Below are positions 43,739-52,579 of a DNA stretch of 64,000 nucleotides, piece by piece. The notes below the pieces were generated by a model. The model was not told the DNA's origin, made no database searches, and saw only the letters and a program-made list of their open reading frames with translations. Position numbers and translations under genes: made by a program. Within the stretch, counting starts at the first letter, position 1, and each line of letters begins with the position of its first letter. Source of the stretch: Brachybacterium sp. FME24 (GTDB lineage: Bacteria; Actinomycetota; Actinomycetes; Actinomycetales; Dermabacteraceae); the NCBI RefSeq assembly GCF_014897705.1, contig NZ_JABUXV010000017.1, positions 1 through 64,000 on the forward strand, in the 5' to 3' direction.

Positions 43739-44836
43739 GTGTGGGTGGTGACCCGTGAGGTCCGGTCCCTGGCTCCGGTGTTGCTGCTGGACCCGGCTCG
43801 CTCGACGTTCGATGAGATGCTGCGCCGGTACGCCGTGTCGATGCGTTCTCGCGGACTGTCAGAAGGCACGATCCGGGTGCATCAGTTTGGCGTGAAGCGG
43901 TTCTTCCGTTTCGCTGGGACCTATCCGTGGGAGTGGCGGCCGCAGGACGTCGAGGACTTCACCTCGTCGCTGCTGTCTCGCCCGGAGCCGTTGGCGCACT
44001 CCACGATCCGGGGCTACCACCAGATCTTGAAGGGCTTCTGCGGGTACGTCTCGCACCCGTCCTACGACTGGGCCGATGTCTGTCTAGAACGGTTCGGGGC
44101 CGCGCCAGCCCAGATCTGTCATCCGTGGAACACCTTCGCGCACCTGGCCGAGTTCGAAGCGCGGCCCACTCGACGGCCGTTCGGGTACGACGAGCTCGAG
44201 GCCTTCTTCGCTCAGGCCGATGAACGCGCCCACGACCTACTCGAGGGCCGCAAGAAGGGTGCGTTGCCCGCATTGCGTGACGCCCAGTTCTTCAAGACGG
44301 TCTACGCGTTCGGGCTCCGACGTCGCGAGGCGGTGATGCTCGATCTGAACGACCTCCGCCCCAATCCCTACGTTCCCGAGTGGGGCGCGTATGCGAAGGT
44401 GCAGGTTCGATACGGCAAGGCGATGAGGGGATCACCGCCTCGCCGCCGCACCGTGCTGGCGTGCCCGGAATTCGCGTGGGCGTCGGAAGGGCTTCGCTAC
44501 TGGGTTGAGGAAGTCCGTCCGCGGCTCGCACCTGCGACTGATGCTCTGTGGGTCAGTGCGCGACGCACTCGCATGACAACCCGCACGGTGGACCACCGGT
44601 TCGCGCAGATCCGCGAGGCGGCGGGCTTGGATCCTGCGCTGACGTTGCACAGCCTCCGCCACTCCTACGTGACCCACCTGGTCGAGTTCGGCTACGCCGC
44701 CCAGTTCGTGCAGGAGCAGGTCGGACACAATCACTCGTCGACGACCGCGATTTACACGTCGGTCGGTGACGATTTCAAGAATCGGATCTTCCAAGAAGCG
44801 CTGCGGCGCGTGCTCGGAGAAGGAGAAACCGCATGA
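43739..44836 (+). CDS. Tyrosine recombinase/integrase
   Basis: A 365-residue site-specific recombinase. A SAM-like core-binding domain (about residues 25-110: LRRYAVSMRSRGLSEGTIRVH; HSTIRGYHQILKGFCGYV) precedes the catalytic domain. Catalytic residues are visible: Arg in YAFGLRRREAVMLDLND, His-x-x-Arg in LHSLRHSYVTHL, and the second His and nucleophile Tyr in VGHNHSSTTAIYTSV. GTG 43739 has AAGGA 8 nt upstream. It is coupled to the HTH gene by an ATGA overlap. Confidence 0.93.
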   Translation: MWVVTREVRSLAPVLLLDPARSTFDEMLRRYAVSMRSRGLSEGTIRVHQFGVKRFFRFAGTYPWEWRPQDVEDFTSSLLSRPEPLAHSTIRGYHQILKGFCGYVSHPSYDWADVCLERFGAAPAQICHPWNTFAHLAEFEARPTRRPFGYDELEAFFAQADERAHDLLEGRKKGALPALRDAQFFKTVYAFGLRRREAVMLDLNDLRPNPYVPEWGAYAKVQVRYGKAMRGSPPRRRTVLACPEFAWASEGLRYWVEEVRPRLAPATDALWVSARRTRMTTRTVDHRFAQIREAAGLDPALTLHSLRHSYVTHLVEFGYAAQFVQEQVGHNHSSTTAIYTSVGDDFKNRIFQEALRRVLGEGETA

Positions 44837-45159
44837 CCCGGCAGTTCGATTGGCATCTTCGCCGCAAGCTTGCCGAGCGCGGCATCTACAAGACCACCGA
44901 GCTGGTGCCGCTGCTCGCCGAGCAGGGCGTGAAACTCTCACGCGAGCAGGTCTACCGCCTGGTGACATCCAACCCGCAACGACTGAATATCGAAGTCCTC
45001 GACGCGCTCTGCGTGATCCTCGACTGCACACCGAACGACCTGATCAGCTTCACCGTTGCGGCACGTGCGCAGCCAAAAGCCGCCGATGGCGGCACGGTCA
45101 CCGACATCGGCACACTCAAGACTGTCCCGGCACGGATCACCCGGCCCGACAAATCGTGA
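44833..45159 (+). CDS. XRE-like helix-turn-helix protein
   Basis: A 108-residue DNA-binding protein. Its HTH runs across about residues 10-72: LAERGIYKTTELVPLLAEQGV, LSREQVYRLVTSNPQRLNIEVLDALCVILDCTPNDLI, the layout of the Cro/C1-type (YozG-like) family. The last 35 residues look unstructured. It overlaps the integrase by 4 bp and the following gene by 4 bp (GTGA), so the three proteins are made together. It may regulate the element or act as an accessory DNA-bending factor. Confidence 0.88.
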   Translation: MTRQFDWHLRRKLAERGIYKTTELVPLLAEQGVKLSREQVYRLVTSNPQRLNIEVLDALCVILDCTPNDLISFTVAARAQPKAADGGTVTDIGTLKTVPARITRPDKS

Positions 45160-47162
45160 CCTCTCGATCATCTACCGCTCTTCTCGACAACACCGCCGCA
45201 CTGCTCGCTCACGGTGATCCGTGGACGGCGGTCGGCGAGGCGGGGGTGCGTGCACTGCTCGAGCAGCTTGCCCCCACGCCACAGGGGCAGGCACATTTTC
45301 GACGTTTCCTTGCCAGGGTGGACGCGACCTGGATCAGCGACGCCGATCCGCACCTTCCCCGTCAGGCGCAACGTTTGCTGCGGATGCTCCGAGCCAGCGG
45401 GTTCCCGGTCGTACTGCCAGCATGCGGCGAATGCGGCGGGGGACAGCTACTCACGCAAACGCTCGAGGATGGGCGTAGAGTCTGCAACACGTGCCGGAAA
45501 GCTCGATACACCCGTCGCTGCGATGAGTGCGACAAGACCAGAGTGATCTCGCACCGCATCGAGGGGAAGAGCGTGTGCGGCACGTGCCGCCGCCGGCAGC
45601 CGGAGGCGAAGGAGGCGTGCATCCGATGCGGGCACGACCGGCTCGTCCAGAACAGAACAGCGGATGGCCCGATCTGCCCCCAGTGCGCGCCCGGCAAGAT
45701 CGAGCCTTGCGTCCACTGCGGCAGGGAGCGGCGAGTCCGGGTCAAGTTCCTCGGCGGCGCGACTTGTGACCCCTGCTTCAGCATCATCCGCGGCACACGC
45801 CGCCCCTGCCCGCGCTGCGGCACGGTCGGCCTGGTCGCGTCGGTCGCCGACGACGGTACTCTGGCGTGCTCGGCATGCACCGGGGTGCGATCGCGGTTCA
45901 TCTGCGCCGAGTGTGGCGTCGAGGACATCCGCAACGGGAAACGCTGCTACCCGTGCCTTGCACGCATCGCCATAGACGACCTGTTCGCCGCCGGAACGCC
46001 CGCCCGCCGTCGGGCGCTCGAACCGCTCCGGCAACGCCTCTTCGAACACCCTGAACCCAAGAGCATGGCACGCTGGCCCGGCCGCAGTGCATCCGCAGCG
46101 ATCCTGTGTGAAATTCTCACCGAGGACATCGAGCTCACCCACGAAGCGTTGGACCGCCACCCCACGGTCCAGGCGGCGAGCCTGCTACGGCATTCGCTCG
46201 TCGACGTGGGCGCGCTCGAACCGCGGGACACCGCATCCGTGCAGTTCATGGCCTGGATCGACACGTTCCTCCAGGGCCGCCCCGAACACATCACGCGCAC
46301 CCTCGGCCCGTTCTGCCGGTGGCACGTTCCTGCCCGCATCCGGCTATTCGTCCAACGCAACGGGATCACAGACGGCACGTTCGTTCGCGCCCGCCGCGTG
46401 TGCCGTATCGCCGCTGACTTTCTCGCCCACCTTGATACTGATGGGATCGAGCTGAAGACCGCCCCGCAAGACGCCGTGGAGTCTTATCTCGACCGGTACC
46501 CGCGCAACTTCGAACCGCTCGCTGTGTTCTTGCGCTGGGCGTCGCAGAGAGGCATCGCCGAACGGATCCACCCGGTCCCTTCTCCATATGCGATTCCCTA
46601 TACCGCGTACCCAATCGATACCTACCGGGCGTGGATGCACCGATTCGCGACCGACGAAACAATCCGGCTCAGAACCCGCATCTGCGGGCTACTCGCCGGG
46701 ATATCGGGCAGGCCAAGCACGACGATCGCAGGCCTGACCACCGCCAGCATCATCGATGACACCGACGGGATGCAGCTCCGGCTCGGGGCGACACCCTTCC
46801 AGCTGCCGCCGCCCTTGCCAGCGCTGATCCGACGGCAACTCGCCACCCCACGGCGATGGGACACGGAGTCAACGTGGATCTTCCCGTCGAAGCTGCGAGC
46901 TGGTGAACACGTGCACGCCAGCCGGTTCACCACCGAACTGCAACACCTCAACTGCGGCCTGGTCGAGCTCCGAGGAGCCGCACTGCTAAACCTCGCCGCC
47001 ACCATGCCCGTCGCACCACTCTGCGACCTCACCGGAGCGTCACCGAACGTTGCTGCAAGATGGCAGACCGTCGCAGCATCCGCCTATGCGCAATACCCCG
47101 CGATCCGGCCTCGAGCCGAGCCCGACCACAGCATCTCTGTCCGAAGTCGCGCGAACGAGTAA
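45156..47162 (+). CDS. Large zinc-ribbon-array protein with recombinase-like C-terminus
   Basis: A 668-residue protein. Residues 90-267 hold twelve CxxC knuckles (C90/93, 110/113, 122/125, 141/144, 155/158, 174/177, 185/188, 204/207, 218/221, 238/241, 250/253, 264/267), enough for six zinc ribbons. From about residue 360 it resembles a phage-integrase fold: a core-binding-like part (FMAWIDTFLQGRPEHITRTL), then RTRICGLLAGISGRPSTTIAGL and a final RWQTVAASAYAQYP. The usual Arg/His-x-x-Arg residues are not evident, so it may be a non-catalytic partner or a diverged recombinase. GTG 45156 overlaps the HTH gene. Confidence 0.8.
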   Translation: MTSRSSTALLDNTAALLAHGDPWTAVGEAGVRALLEQLAPTPQGQAHFRRFLARVDATWISDADPHLPRQAQRLLRMLRASGFPVVLPACGECGGGQLLTQTLEDGRRVCNTCRKARYTRRCDECDKTRVISHRIEGKSVCGTCRRRQPEAKEACIRCGHDRLVQNRTADGPICPQCAPGKIEPCVHCGRERRVRVKFLGGATCDPCFSIIRGTRRPCPRCGTVGLVASVADDGTLACSACTGVRSRFICAECGVEDIRNGKRCYPCLARIAIDDLFAAGTPARRRALEPLRQRLFEHPEPKSMARWPGRSASAAILCEILTEDIELTHEALDRHPTVQAASLLRHSLVDVGALEPRDTASVQFMAWIDTFLQGRPEHITRTLGPFCRWHVPARIRLFVQRNGITDGTFVRARRVCRIAADFLAHLDTDGIELKTAPQDAVESYLDRYPRNFEPLAVFLRWASQRGIAERIHPVPSPYAIPYTAYPIDTYRAWMHRFATDETIRLRTRICGLLAGISGRPSTTIAGLTTASIIDDTDGMQLRLGATPFQLPPPLPALIRRQLATPRRWDTESTWIFPSKLRAGEHVHASRFTTELQHLNCGLVELRGAALLNLAATMPVAPLCDLTGASPNVAARWQTVAASAYAQYPAIRPRAEPDHSISVRSRANE

Positions 47163-47322
47163 CCCGCGTGTTCGGGAACCTATGCAGGGGAGTAGGGACG
47201 CTCGGCGTACCGTACACATATCCACGCTCGCCCGTCACCGTCCTGTGACTCGGTACGCGCGCAGGTAGAGTGCCGCAGACGAACACTGTCGTTTATCAAA
47301 TCACACTGAGGGGTAGATCACG

Positions 47323-48183
47323 ATGGCGCGATCCACGCACGGGGGTAGAAGAGTATTCGGGGCGCTGACATCAGTCTTGCTCGCGGGAGCAATGGTTCTT
47401 GCGGGAACCGGTGTCGCTGTCGCGGAACAGCCAGCGTCAGAGACCGTTTCAGCGGAACGAGTCGAGGAATCTCTGCAGAACGTAGAGACGCATGATTCCG
47501 ACTTGTTGGTCGCGCCGGTTTCGCCGGACGCCTATGGGGCTGATGGCTTGGGATACTCGGTTCCTATTGGTGGTGGGAGCGTTGGAGTTCCTAGCGACGC
47601 CTCGCAGGGCGTGACGTTCCAAGAAGCCGGAGGTGAAACCCTAGCCATTCAATTGCCGAATTCTGAAAAGGCTGACTCCGTGGAGTTGCTTGAGGACGGC
47701 ACTTTTACATATCCAGATACGAGCAGCGCTAACGCCGTCGTGGTGACGGAGCGTGGCGTGCAGATGCTGACTGCCATCGCGAATGAGGAAGCCTCGACGA
47801 GCTACACCTACGAGCTCGACCTCGCTGAGGAGCAGAGTATCCAAGTGACTCCTAGCGGGGCAGCCATGGTGGTTGATGCTGCTGGTAATACGGTGCTGGT
47901 GTTCGGAGAGCCGTGGGCCTCGGATGCGGAGGGCAAGCCCGTCGATACCTGGTTCGAGGTAGACGGGCCGACTTTGACTCAGGTCGTGGACCACCAGGAC
48001 ACCGAGAACGTCGCTTACCCCGTCGTGTCTGATCCGATCTTCCTTGCACCGTGGATGGTCAAGTGCCTGGTTGGCATTGGCCTCAAGGGCCCCGACATCA
48101 CGCGCATCGCACAGCTGGGTACTCCCTACTCAATCTTGGCCGCCTTCGGCCGTGGGGCCGTAGCTTGCATCTTCATGAAGTGA
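47323..48183 (+). CDS. Secreted protein of unknown function
   Basis: A 286-residue protein with a clear signal peptide (VFGALTSVLLAGAMVLAGTGVAVA, cleavage before EQPASE). The mature part is acidic and strand-rich with the motif AYPVVSDP, seen in several actinobacterial secreted proteins. The last 45 residues are hydrophobic with two cysteines (KCLVGIGLKG and GAVACIFMK), unlike the rest. GAGGGG precedes the ATG. GC content and codon use are lower than in the backbone. Its stop overlaps the next start by one base (TGATG). Confidence 0.8.
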   Translation: MARSTHGGRRVFGALTSVLLAGAMVLAGTGVAVAEQPASETVSAERVEESLQNVETHDSDLLVAPVSPDAYGADGLGYSVPIGGGSVGVPSDASQGVTFQEAGGETLAIQLPNSEKADSVELLEDGTFTYPDTSSANAVVVTERGVQMLTAIANEEASTSYTYELDLAEEQSIQVTPSGAAMVVDAAGNTVLVFGEPWASDAEGKPVDTWFEVDGPTLTQVVDHQDTENVAYPVVSDPIFLAPWMVKCLVGIGLKGPDITRIAQLGTPYSILAAFGRGAVACIFMK

Positions 48184-48464
48184 TGTCGATGTTCAGACGC
48201 CGAAGCAGATCCGAGCTCGAAGCAGATCTCCTAGAAGTTGAGAGGCAGATCGGCGATAACCCTCTCGCATCAGAAAGAGTGGTGGCGGCTCAGAGCGTGG
48301 TGGAGCGCAACGAAGGGGAGGGTAAGGAGAAGATCTCTTCGATTCTGGCTGAGCGGGGGCTTCCCAGCCTCGAGGAACTAGGTCGAGTCCAGTTGCGAAA
48401 CACGACGCGCTGGTGGCGGCTCCATCGCCAGAAGAAGCGCCTAACGCGGCAACTGGAGCGGTAA
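48183..48464 (+). CDS. Small basic coiled-coil-like protein
   Basis: A 93-residue charged, helical protein (RSELEADLLEVERQIGDN; TTRWWRLHRQKKRLTRQLER) without signal peptide or membrane span. Its ATG shares one base with the stop of the secreted-protein gene, so translation is coupled; an ATG two codons later is possible. The family is not recognised. The coupling suggests a partner or immunity role, by inference only. Confidence 0.68.
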   Translation: MSMFRRRSRSELEADLLEVERQIGDNPLASERVVAAQSVVERNEGEGKEKISSILAERGLPSLEELGRVQLRNTTRWWRLHRQKKRLTRQLER

Positions 48465-48491
48465 CAACTATCAGCTAGCCTTCCATGAAGA

Positions 48492-48977
48492 TCACGGAGG
48501 GCTGGCTGGCGTCTTGGACTTCGCGACTTTGCGAACCATTGATATGACCACACCGGGGTCAGTTAGTAGCTCGCGGCTCTCCGGATTGCGTATGAACTGA
48601 TTCAGCATTCCTTGAGTGCTCAAGAGGCTCCGATACCAGTAGCCGCCGAAATGGTGTCGGCTAACCGGGAGAGAGATAGTAACGCCATCGACGTCCGTAA
48701 TTGCAGTGCTTCCGTCTTTTGGGACGAAGCCTGGATCGTCGTACACTGCAGCGATCAGCGCTGCGTATGAGATCTGCGTTATCCATCCTGCAAGTGCGTG
48801 CCTGGAACTCTTCAAGTCTAGGTTAAGTAAGACAATCTCGGACCAATCGAACGCCGATCGCCATTCGTTCTGGACGAGGTGAACGACTCCCGGGGGTGTG
48901 AGCAGCAGAGCGTGGCGACGGGGGTCGCCGACAGCGAGGCCTTCCGCCACTTCTTCCAGCGGGCCGAATCGCTCCAA
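48492..48977 (-). CDS. Hypothetical protein
   Basis: A 161-residue protein if started at TTG 48977, which has AGGAGG 8 nt upstream; a GTG at 48986 lies inside the ribosome binding site itself. It is mixed alpha/beta with no signal peptide (HALLLTPPGVVHLVQNEW; WSEIVLLNLDL; LAGWITQISYAALIAAVYDD). Low GC and codon use match the two preceding genes, with which it converges. The family is not recognised. Confidence 0.65.
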   Translation of the reverse strand: MERFGPLEEVAEGLAVGDPRRHALLLTPPGVVHLVQNEWRSAFDWSEIVLLNLDLKSSRHALAGWITQISYAALIAAVYDDPGFVPKDGSTAITDVDGVTISLPVSRHHFGGYWYRSLLSTQGMLNQFIRNPESRELLTDPGVVISMVRKVAKSKTPASPP

Positions 48978-49563
48978 TACTCCCACCTCCTAGCTATCGA
49001 AGTTCGACGGCCGTTTAACGGCTTCATGATCGGTGCCGCTGAGCTGCCGAGTGATCACAGCATGATACTCGTCTAATACGACGTGGGGCGCGACCATGCT
49101 CGTTCTCCCAATTTCCCCGGCAACCGCGCGCGGAGCCGCTTGGGCTCTCAGTTCCTAGCATCGGCAAAGGTGAAGGTGAACCAACATCGGCGCTGCCGGC
49201 CGTTGGGTGACCGTTCGCGGCGAGTTTCGTCTGCGGCGCGCGCGTCGCTACAGGGACTGTTGCTCAGGCCGAAGCTAATCGGGCTCGCCGTCACTATCTC
49301 AAAGATGGAGGGCATCGTCGGCGTGATCGTCGCGACGGCAACGAGTCGCCATGGGACGGCTGGACCGCGACCTCAACAGGAAGGGCAATCACACCGCAAC
49401 TGCGAAGTCATTCGAGAGTTGCTCACTGCGATAGAGCACTTGCACCAGACGGTCATACCGATCGTCGGCCCTGCTGGCCACGACATCCACCGGGTGAGGC
49501 GACGGGGTCCTCCGCGGTGTGAAACGATCCGGCCCGACGGGGAAAGCCCCGTACACTCACGGC
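48978..49563. other. Gene-free right flank of the island
   Basis: About 590 bp without a convincing gene. A plus-strand open frame from 49083 has basic, unstructured, shadow-like composition and no ribosome binding site. CTAATCGGG at 49275 repeats a 9-mer from the left flank (43611), too short to call an attachment site. The last 30 bases hold the promoter of the following gene. Confidence 0.5.
49537..49557 (+). promoter_or_regulatory. Leaderless-type promoter with hairpin
   Basis: TACACT (49552-49557) lies exactly 6 nt before GTG 49564 and no Shine-Dalgarno is present. A small hairpin ACGGGG-AAAG-CCCCGT (49537-49552) overlaps the spacer and could be a regulator site. Confidence 0.5.
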
Positions 49564-50397
49564 GTGAGAGATGAGACCGACACGAACCCCGCCGTCCACC
49601 GCGCCGTGATCCTCGCCCGCGGGCTCGGTACGCGCATGCGCAGGACGGACGATTCCGCGCAGCTCGACGACAAGCAGGCCGCCGTCGCGGCGAGCGGGGT
49701 CAAGGCCCTGATCGACGTCGGCCGCCCCTTCCTGGACTATGTGATCTCCGTGCTCGCCGACGTCGGCGTCACCGAGGTGTGCCTGGTCATCGGCCCCGAG
49801 CATGACGTGCTGCGTGAGTACGCGGCCGCGACCAGTGGGGGCCGCGTCACCGTGACCACCGCGGTCCAGGCCCAGCCGCACGGTACCGCCGATGCCGTCG
49901 CCGCCGCCCGCGAATTCGCCGGTGACCAGCGCGTCATCATCCTGAACTCCGACAACTACTACCCGCGCGAGGCTCTCGCCGCGCTCGCCGCCGCCCCCGG
50001 CAGCGCCCTGGTCGGCTTCGACCGCGACGCCCTCGTGGCGGGCTCCAACATCCCCGCCGAGCGGCTGCGCTCCTTCGCCCTCGTCTCCGCGGATGAGCAC
50101 GGGCACCTGCGGGACATCGTCGAGAAGCCCGACGAGGAGACCCTCGCCGCCTACGGGGACGAGGCCCCCATCTCCATGAACGCCTGGCTGTTCACCCCCG
50201 CCATCTTCGACGCCTGCGCCCGCATCGAGCCCTCCGTGCGCGGGGAGTTCGAGATCATCGACGCTGTGCGACTCCTGATCGCCGACGGGCAGAGCGTCAC
50301 GGTCGTCCCGTCGGCCGTCGGCGTGCTGGACATGTCCTCCCGCGGGGACGTGGCCGCCGTGCAGGAGGCGCTCGCCGGGATCGAGGTGCGCCTGTGA
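49564..50397 (+). CDS. Sugar nucleotidyltransferase family protein
   Basis: A 277-residue nucleotidyltransferase. The signature loop is ILARGLGTRMR (about residues 15-25), a variant of the usual LAGGxGTRL, followed by KALIDVGRPFLDYVI, LNSDNYY (metal/substrate Asp) and IVEKPDEE. It should activate a sugar-1-phosphate with NTP. It overlaps the next gene, a galactokinase-type kinase, by 4 bp, so the pair may phosphorylate a sugar and then activate it. Confidence 0.88.
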   Translation: MRDETDTNPAVHRAVILARGLGTRMRRTDDSAQLDDKQAAVAASGVKALIDVGRPFLDYVISVLADVGVTEVCLVIGPEHDVLREYAAATSGGRVTVTTAVQAQPHGTADAVAAAREFAGDQRVIILNSDNYYPREALAALAAAPGSALVGFDRDALVAGSNIPAERLRSFALVSADEHGHLRDIVEKPDEETLAAYGDEAPISMNAWLFTPAIFDACARIEPSVRGEFEIIDAVRLLIADGQSVTVVPSAVGVLDMSSRGDVAAVQEALAGIEVRL

Positions 50398-51665
50398 GCG
50401 ACGTCCTCGCCGCGCTGACGGACGGAGCCCACGCGCCCGCGACCACCACGCGCTGGTTCGTGCCCGGCCGCATCGAGCTGCTCGGCAAGCACACGGACTA
50501 TGCGGGCGGGCGCTCCCTGCTCGCCGCCGTCGACACCGGGCACACCGTCCGCGCCGCCGTCCGCGAGGACCGCCTGCTGCACGTGCGCTCCGAGGGAGCC
50601 GACGGGACCGTCGAGATCGACCTCGACCGGATCGGCCAGCACTCGCGCGTGGCCACGGACAGCGGCCACTGGGGCGGCTACGTGCGCACTGTCGCCGCGC
50701 GCCTGGAGACGAACTTCCCCGGTCGCGTGCGCGGCGCCGACGTCACCGTGACCACCACGCTGCCGCTCGCCGCCGGGATGTCCAGCTCCTCGGCGCTGGT
50801 CGTCGGCCTCGCCCTGGTGCTGATCGACCTCTCCGGAATCGCCGCCGATCCGGCCTTCACCGCATCCGTCACCACCACCGAGCAGCTCGGCGAGTACCTC
50901 GGCACCGTCGAGAACGGGCAGAGCTTCGGGCACCTCTCCGGGCACCGCGGGGTGGGCACCTTCGGCGGCAGCGGAGACCACACCGCCATGCTGTGCGGCG
51001 TCCCCGACGCCCTCGTGCAGTACTCCTTCTGCCCCGTGCGCCGCGAGCGCACCGTCCCCGTCGGCCCCGAGCTCGCCCTGGTCGTCGCGGTCAGCGGCGT
51101 CGGGGCCGAGAAGACCGGCGCCGCTCGCGATGCCTACAACCGGGTCTCCCTCGCGGTCGCCGAGATCCTGCGCCGCTGGCACGAGGACCTCGGCTCCTAC
51201 GACGCCTCGGACGCGTCCCTGGCCGACGTCGTCGCGAGCGGACCGGCCGCCGTACAGCGTCTGCGCGAGCTCGCGGCCGACGACGACTACCTGGCCGGCC
51301 GCCTCGCACAGTTCCTCGACGAGTCCGAGCGGATCATCCCCGCCGCGTCGCTCGCGCTCGAGGAGGGCGACCTGGCCGAGTTCGGTCGACTGGTCGACGA
51401 GTCCCAGGCCGGGGCGGAGAGCGGACTGCGCAACCAGGTCCCCGAGACGATCGCCCTGCCACGCCTGGCCCGGGAGAACGGCGCGCACGCGGCGAGTGCC
51501 TTCGGGGCGGGCTTCGGCGGCAGCGTCTGGGCTCTGGTGCCGGCCGACGCGGCGGAGGACTTCGCGCGCCGCTGGCTGGACGCCTACCGCGTCGTGCATC
51601 CCGAGCGCTCCGGAGCCACCACGACCATCACCCGACCCGGTGGCGCGGCGCGGCGTCTGCCCTGA
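50394..51665 (+). CDS. Galactokinase-type GHMP kinase
   Basis: A 423-residue GHMP kinase. Motif 1 is GRIELLGKHTDYAGGRSLLAA, motif 2 the phosphate loop LPLAAGMSSSSAL and motif 3 SAFGAGFGGSVWAL. The first motif reads GKHTDY where true galactokinases have GEHTDY, so the sugar may differ from galactose. The GTG start overlaps the nucleotidyltransferase gene by 4 bp. No galT or galE gene is present. Confidence 0.9.
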   Translation: MSDVLAALTDGAHAPATTTRWFVPGRIELLGKHTDYAGGRSLLAAVDTGHTVRAAVREDRLLHVRSEGADGTVEIDLDRIGQHSRVATDSGHWGGYVRTVAARLETNFPGRVRGADVTVTTTLPLAAGMSSSSALVVGLALVLIDLSGIAADPAFTASVTTTEQLGEYLGTVENGQSFGHLSGHRGVGTFGGSGDHTAMLCGVPDALVQYSFCPVRRERTVPVGPELALVVAVSGVGAEKTGAARDAYNRVSLAVAEILRRWHEDLGSYDASDASLADVVASGPAAVQRLRELAADDDYLAGRLAQFLDESERIIPAASLALEEGDLAEFGRLVDESQAGAESGLRNQVPETIALPRLARENGAHAASAFGAGFGGSVWALVPADAAEDFARRWLDAYRVVHPERSGATTTITRPGGAARRLP

Positions 51666-51731
51666 ACCGCCCGGCACCTGATCCGAAGGCCCGCGCCCGT
51701 GCTGAGGGGCAGGTGACCGTGCCAGACTGAG

Positions 51732-52562
51732 GTGGTGTCCACGCCTATGAACCGCTCCCTGCCCTGGCCCACCGAGGCCCCGGCGATCCCGCTGCTGTCG
51801 ATGCGTCCGATCCTGGATCGGATCGCTTCGCTCGCCCGCACCCACCAGCAGGACGTCACGCTGATCCCGGGGGTCGCCGCGACCGAGGAGGAGCTCGCCG
51901 CGGACCCGCCTCCCGCTCTCGAGCAGGTCCTCGATGAGCTCGGCGGCATCGAGCTGTGCGGGATGCCGGTGCTGACCCTCCTGATCGAGGACCGCACCGA
52001 CGTGGGCCCGTACACGCTGCTGGGGAAGGCCACGAGCTTCTACCCTCTGTACGAGACGCCCGAAGCCGCTGTGATCCTCACGATCGACGACGACGGCGCC
52101 CCCGGCGTGGTCTACGGCATCGGCGAGGACCTCGCCCTGCGGCTCGCCGCGCCGGACCTCGCCGGGTATCTCGAGCGTTTCGCCGATGCTCTCGAGGCCA
52201 CGCTGCACGCGCTGGCTCTGCGCGGGGACGAGACCGATGCGAAGGGCGACGCCCGCGCCGAGGCCGCCGAACAGCTCATGAACGAGCACCTCTTCGCTGA
52301 GGTCGTCGGGGAGGACGAGCCCGAGGATGGGGAGGATGCTGACGCGGAGGACGATACTGCCGGTGTCGAGGTGCCGCTGCAGTCCCCGGCCGCCTCCGGT
52401 CTGGTTGGCCTGCCCGAGAATGCTCTGGCCGTGGCGGACCTCCGCGATGCGCCGCTGGGTGCCCGCGTGGACGTGATCGACGCCGAGGTGCCCGGCGACC
52501 CGCTGGATCTGCGCGTCGCCTGGACCGAGCGCGGCCGCCTGGTCACACTCCGCACCGTCTGA
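51732..52562 (+). CDS. Hypothetical acidic protein
   Basis: A 276-residue protein. Residues about 25-150 form an alpha/beta domain (AVILTIDDDGAPGVVYGIGED; LAGYLERFADALEATLHAL) with some likeness to SMI1/KNR4 (SUKH) proteins, a weak call. A very acidic spacer (EDEPEDGEDADAEDD) separates a small C-terminal strand-rich part. The start is uncertain: GTG 51732, GTG 51735 or ATG 51747. It is convergent with the DMT transporter gene. Confidence 0.7.
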   Translation: MVSTPMNRSLPWPTEAPAIPLLSMRPILDRIASLARTHQQDVTLIPGVAATEEELAADPPPALEQVLDELGGIELCGMPVLTLLIEDRTDVGPYTLLGKATSFYPLYETPEAAVILTIDDDGAPGVVYGIGEDLALRLAAPDLAGYLERFADALEATLHALALRGDETDAKGDARAEAAEQLMNEHLFAEVVGEDEPEDGEDADAEDDTAGVEVPLQSPAASGLVGLPENALAVADLRDAPLGARVDVIDAEVPGDPLDLRVAWTERGRLVTLRTV

Positions 52563-52579
52563 CCTGGCGGTTCCCGGGG

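Larger units (their letters stand above)
43739..47162 (+). mobile_element. Three-gene recombinase module, Tn554-like in layout
   Basis: An integrase (365 residues), a small HTH protein (108) and a large cysteine-rich protein (668) are coupled by 4-bp overlaps. The sizes recall TnpA, TnpC and TnpB of Tn554, though the gene order differs. Element ends and target duplications were not found. The lower-GC genes to 48977 may be cargo. Confidence 0.65.

Noticed and set aside
43611-49283. CTAATCGGG repeated in both flanks of the island as possible attachment sites
   Set aside because: Only 9 identical bases, with diverging context. Expected by chance often enough in 6 kb that I do not call it.
42898-49563. 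Integrative element inserted in a tRNA gene
   Set aside because: No tRNA or partial tRNA sequence was seen at either flank.
49083-49574. Plus-strand open frame of 163 codons in the island flank
   Set aside because: No ribosome binding site, basic unstructured sequence, and it overlaps the promoter of the nucleotidyltransferase gene.
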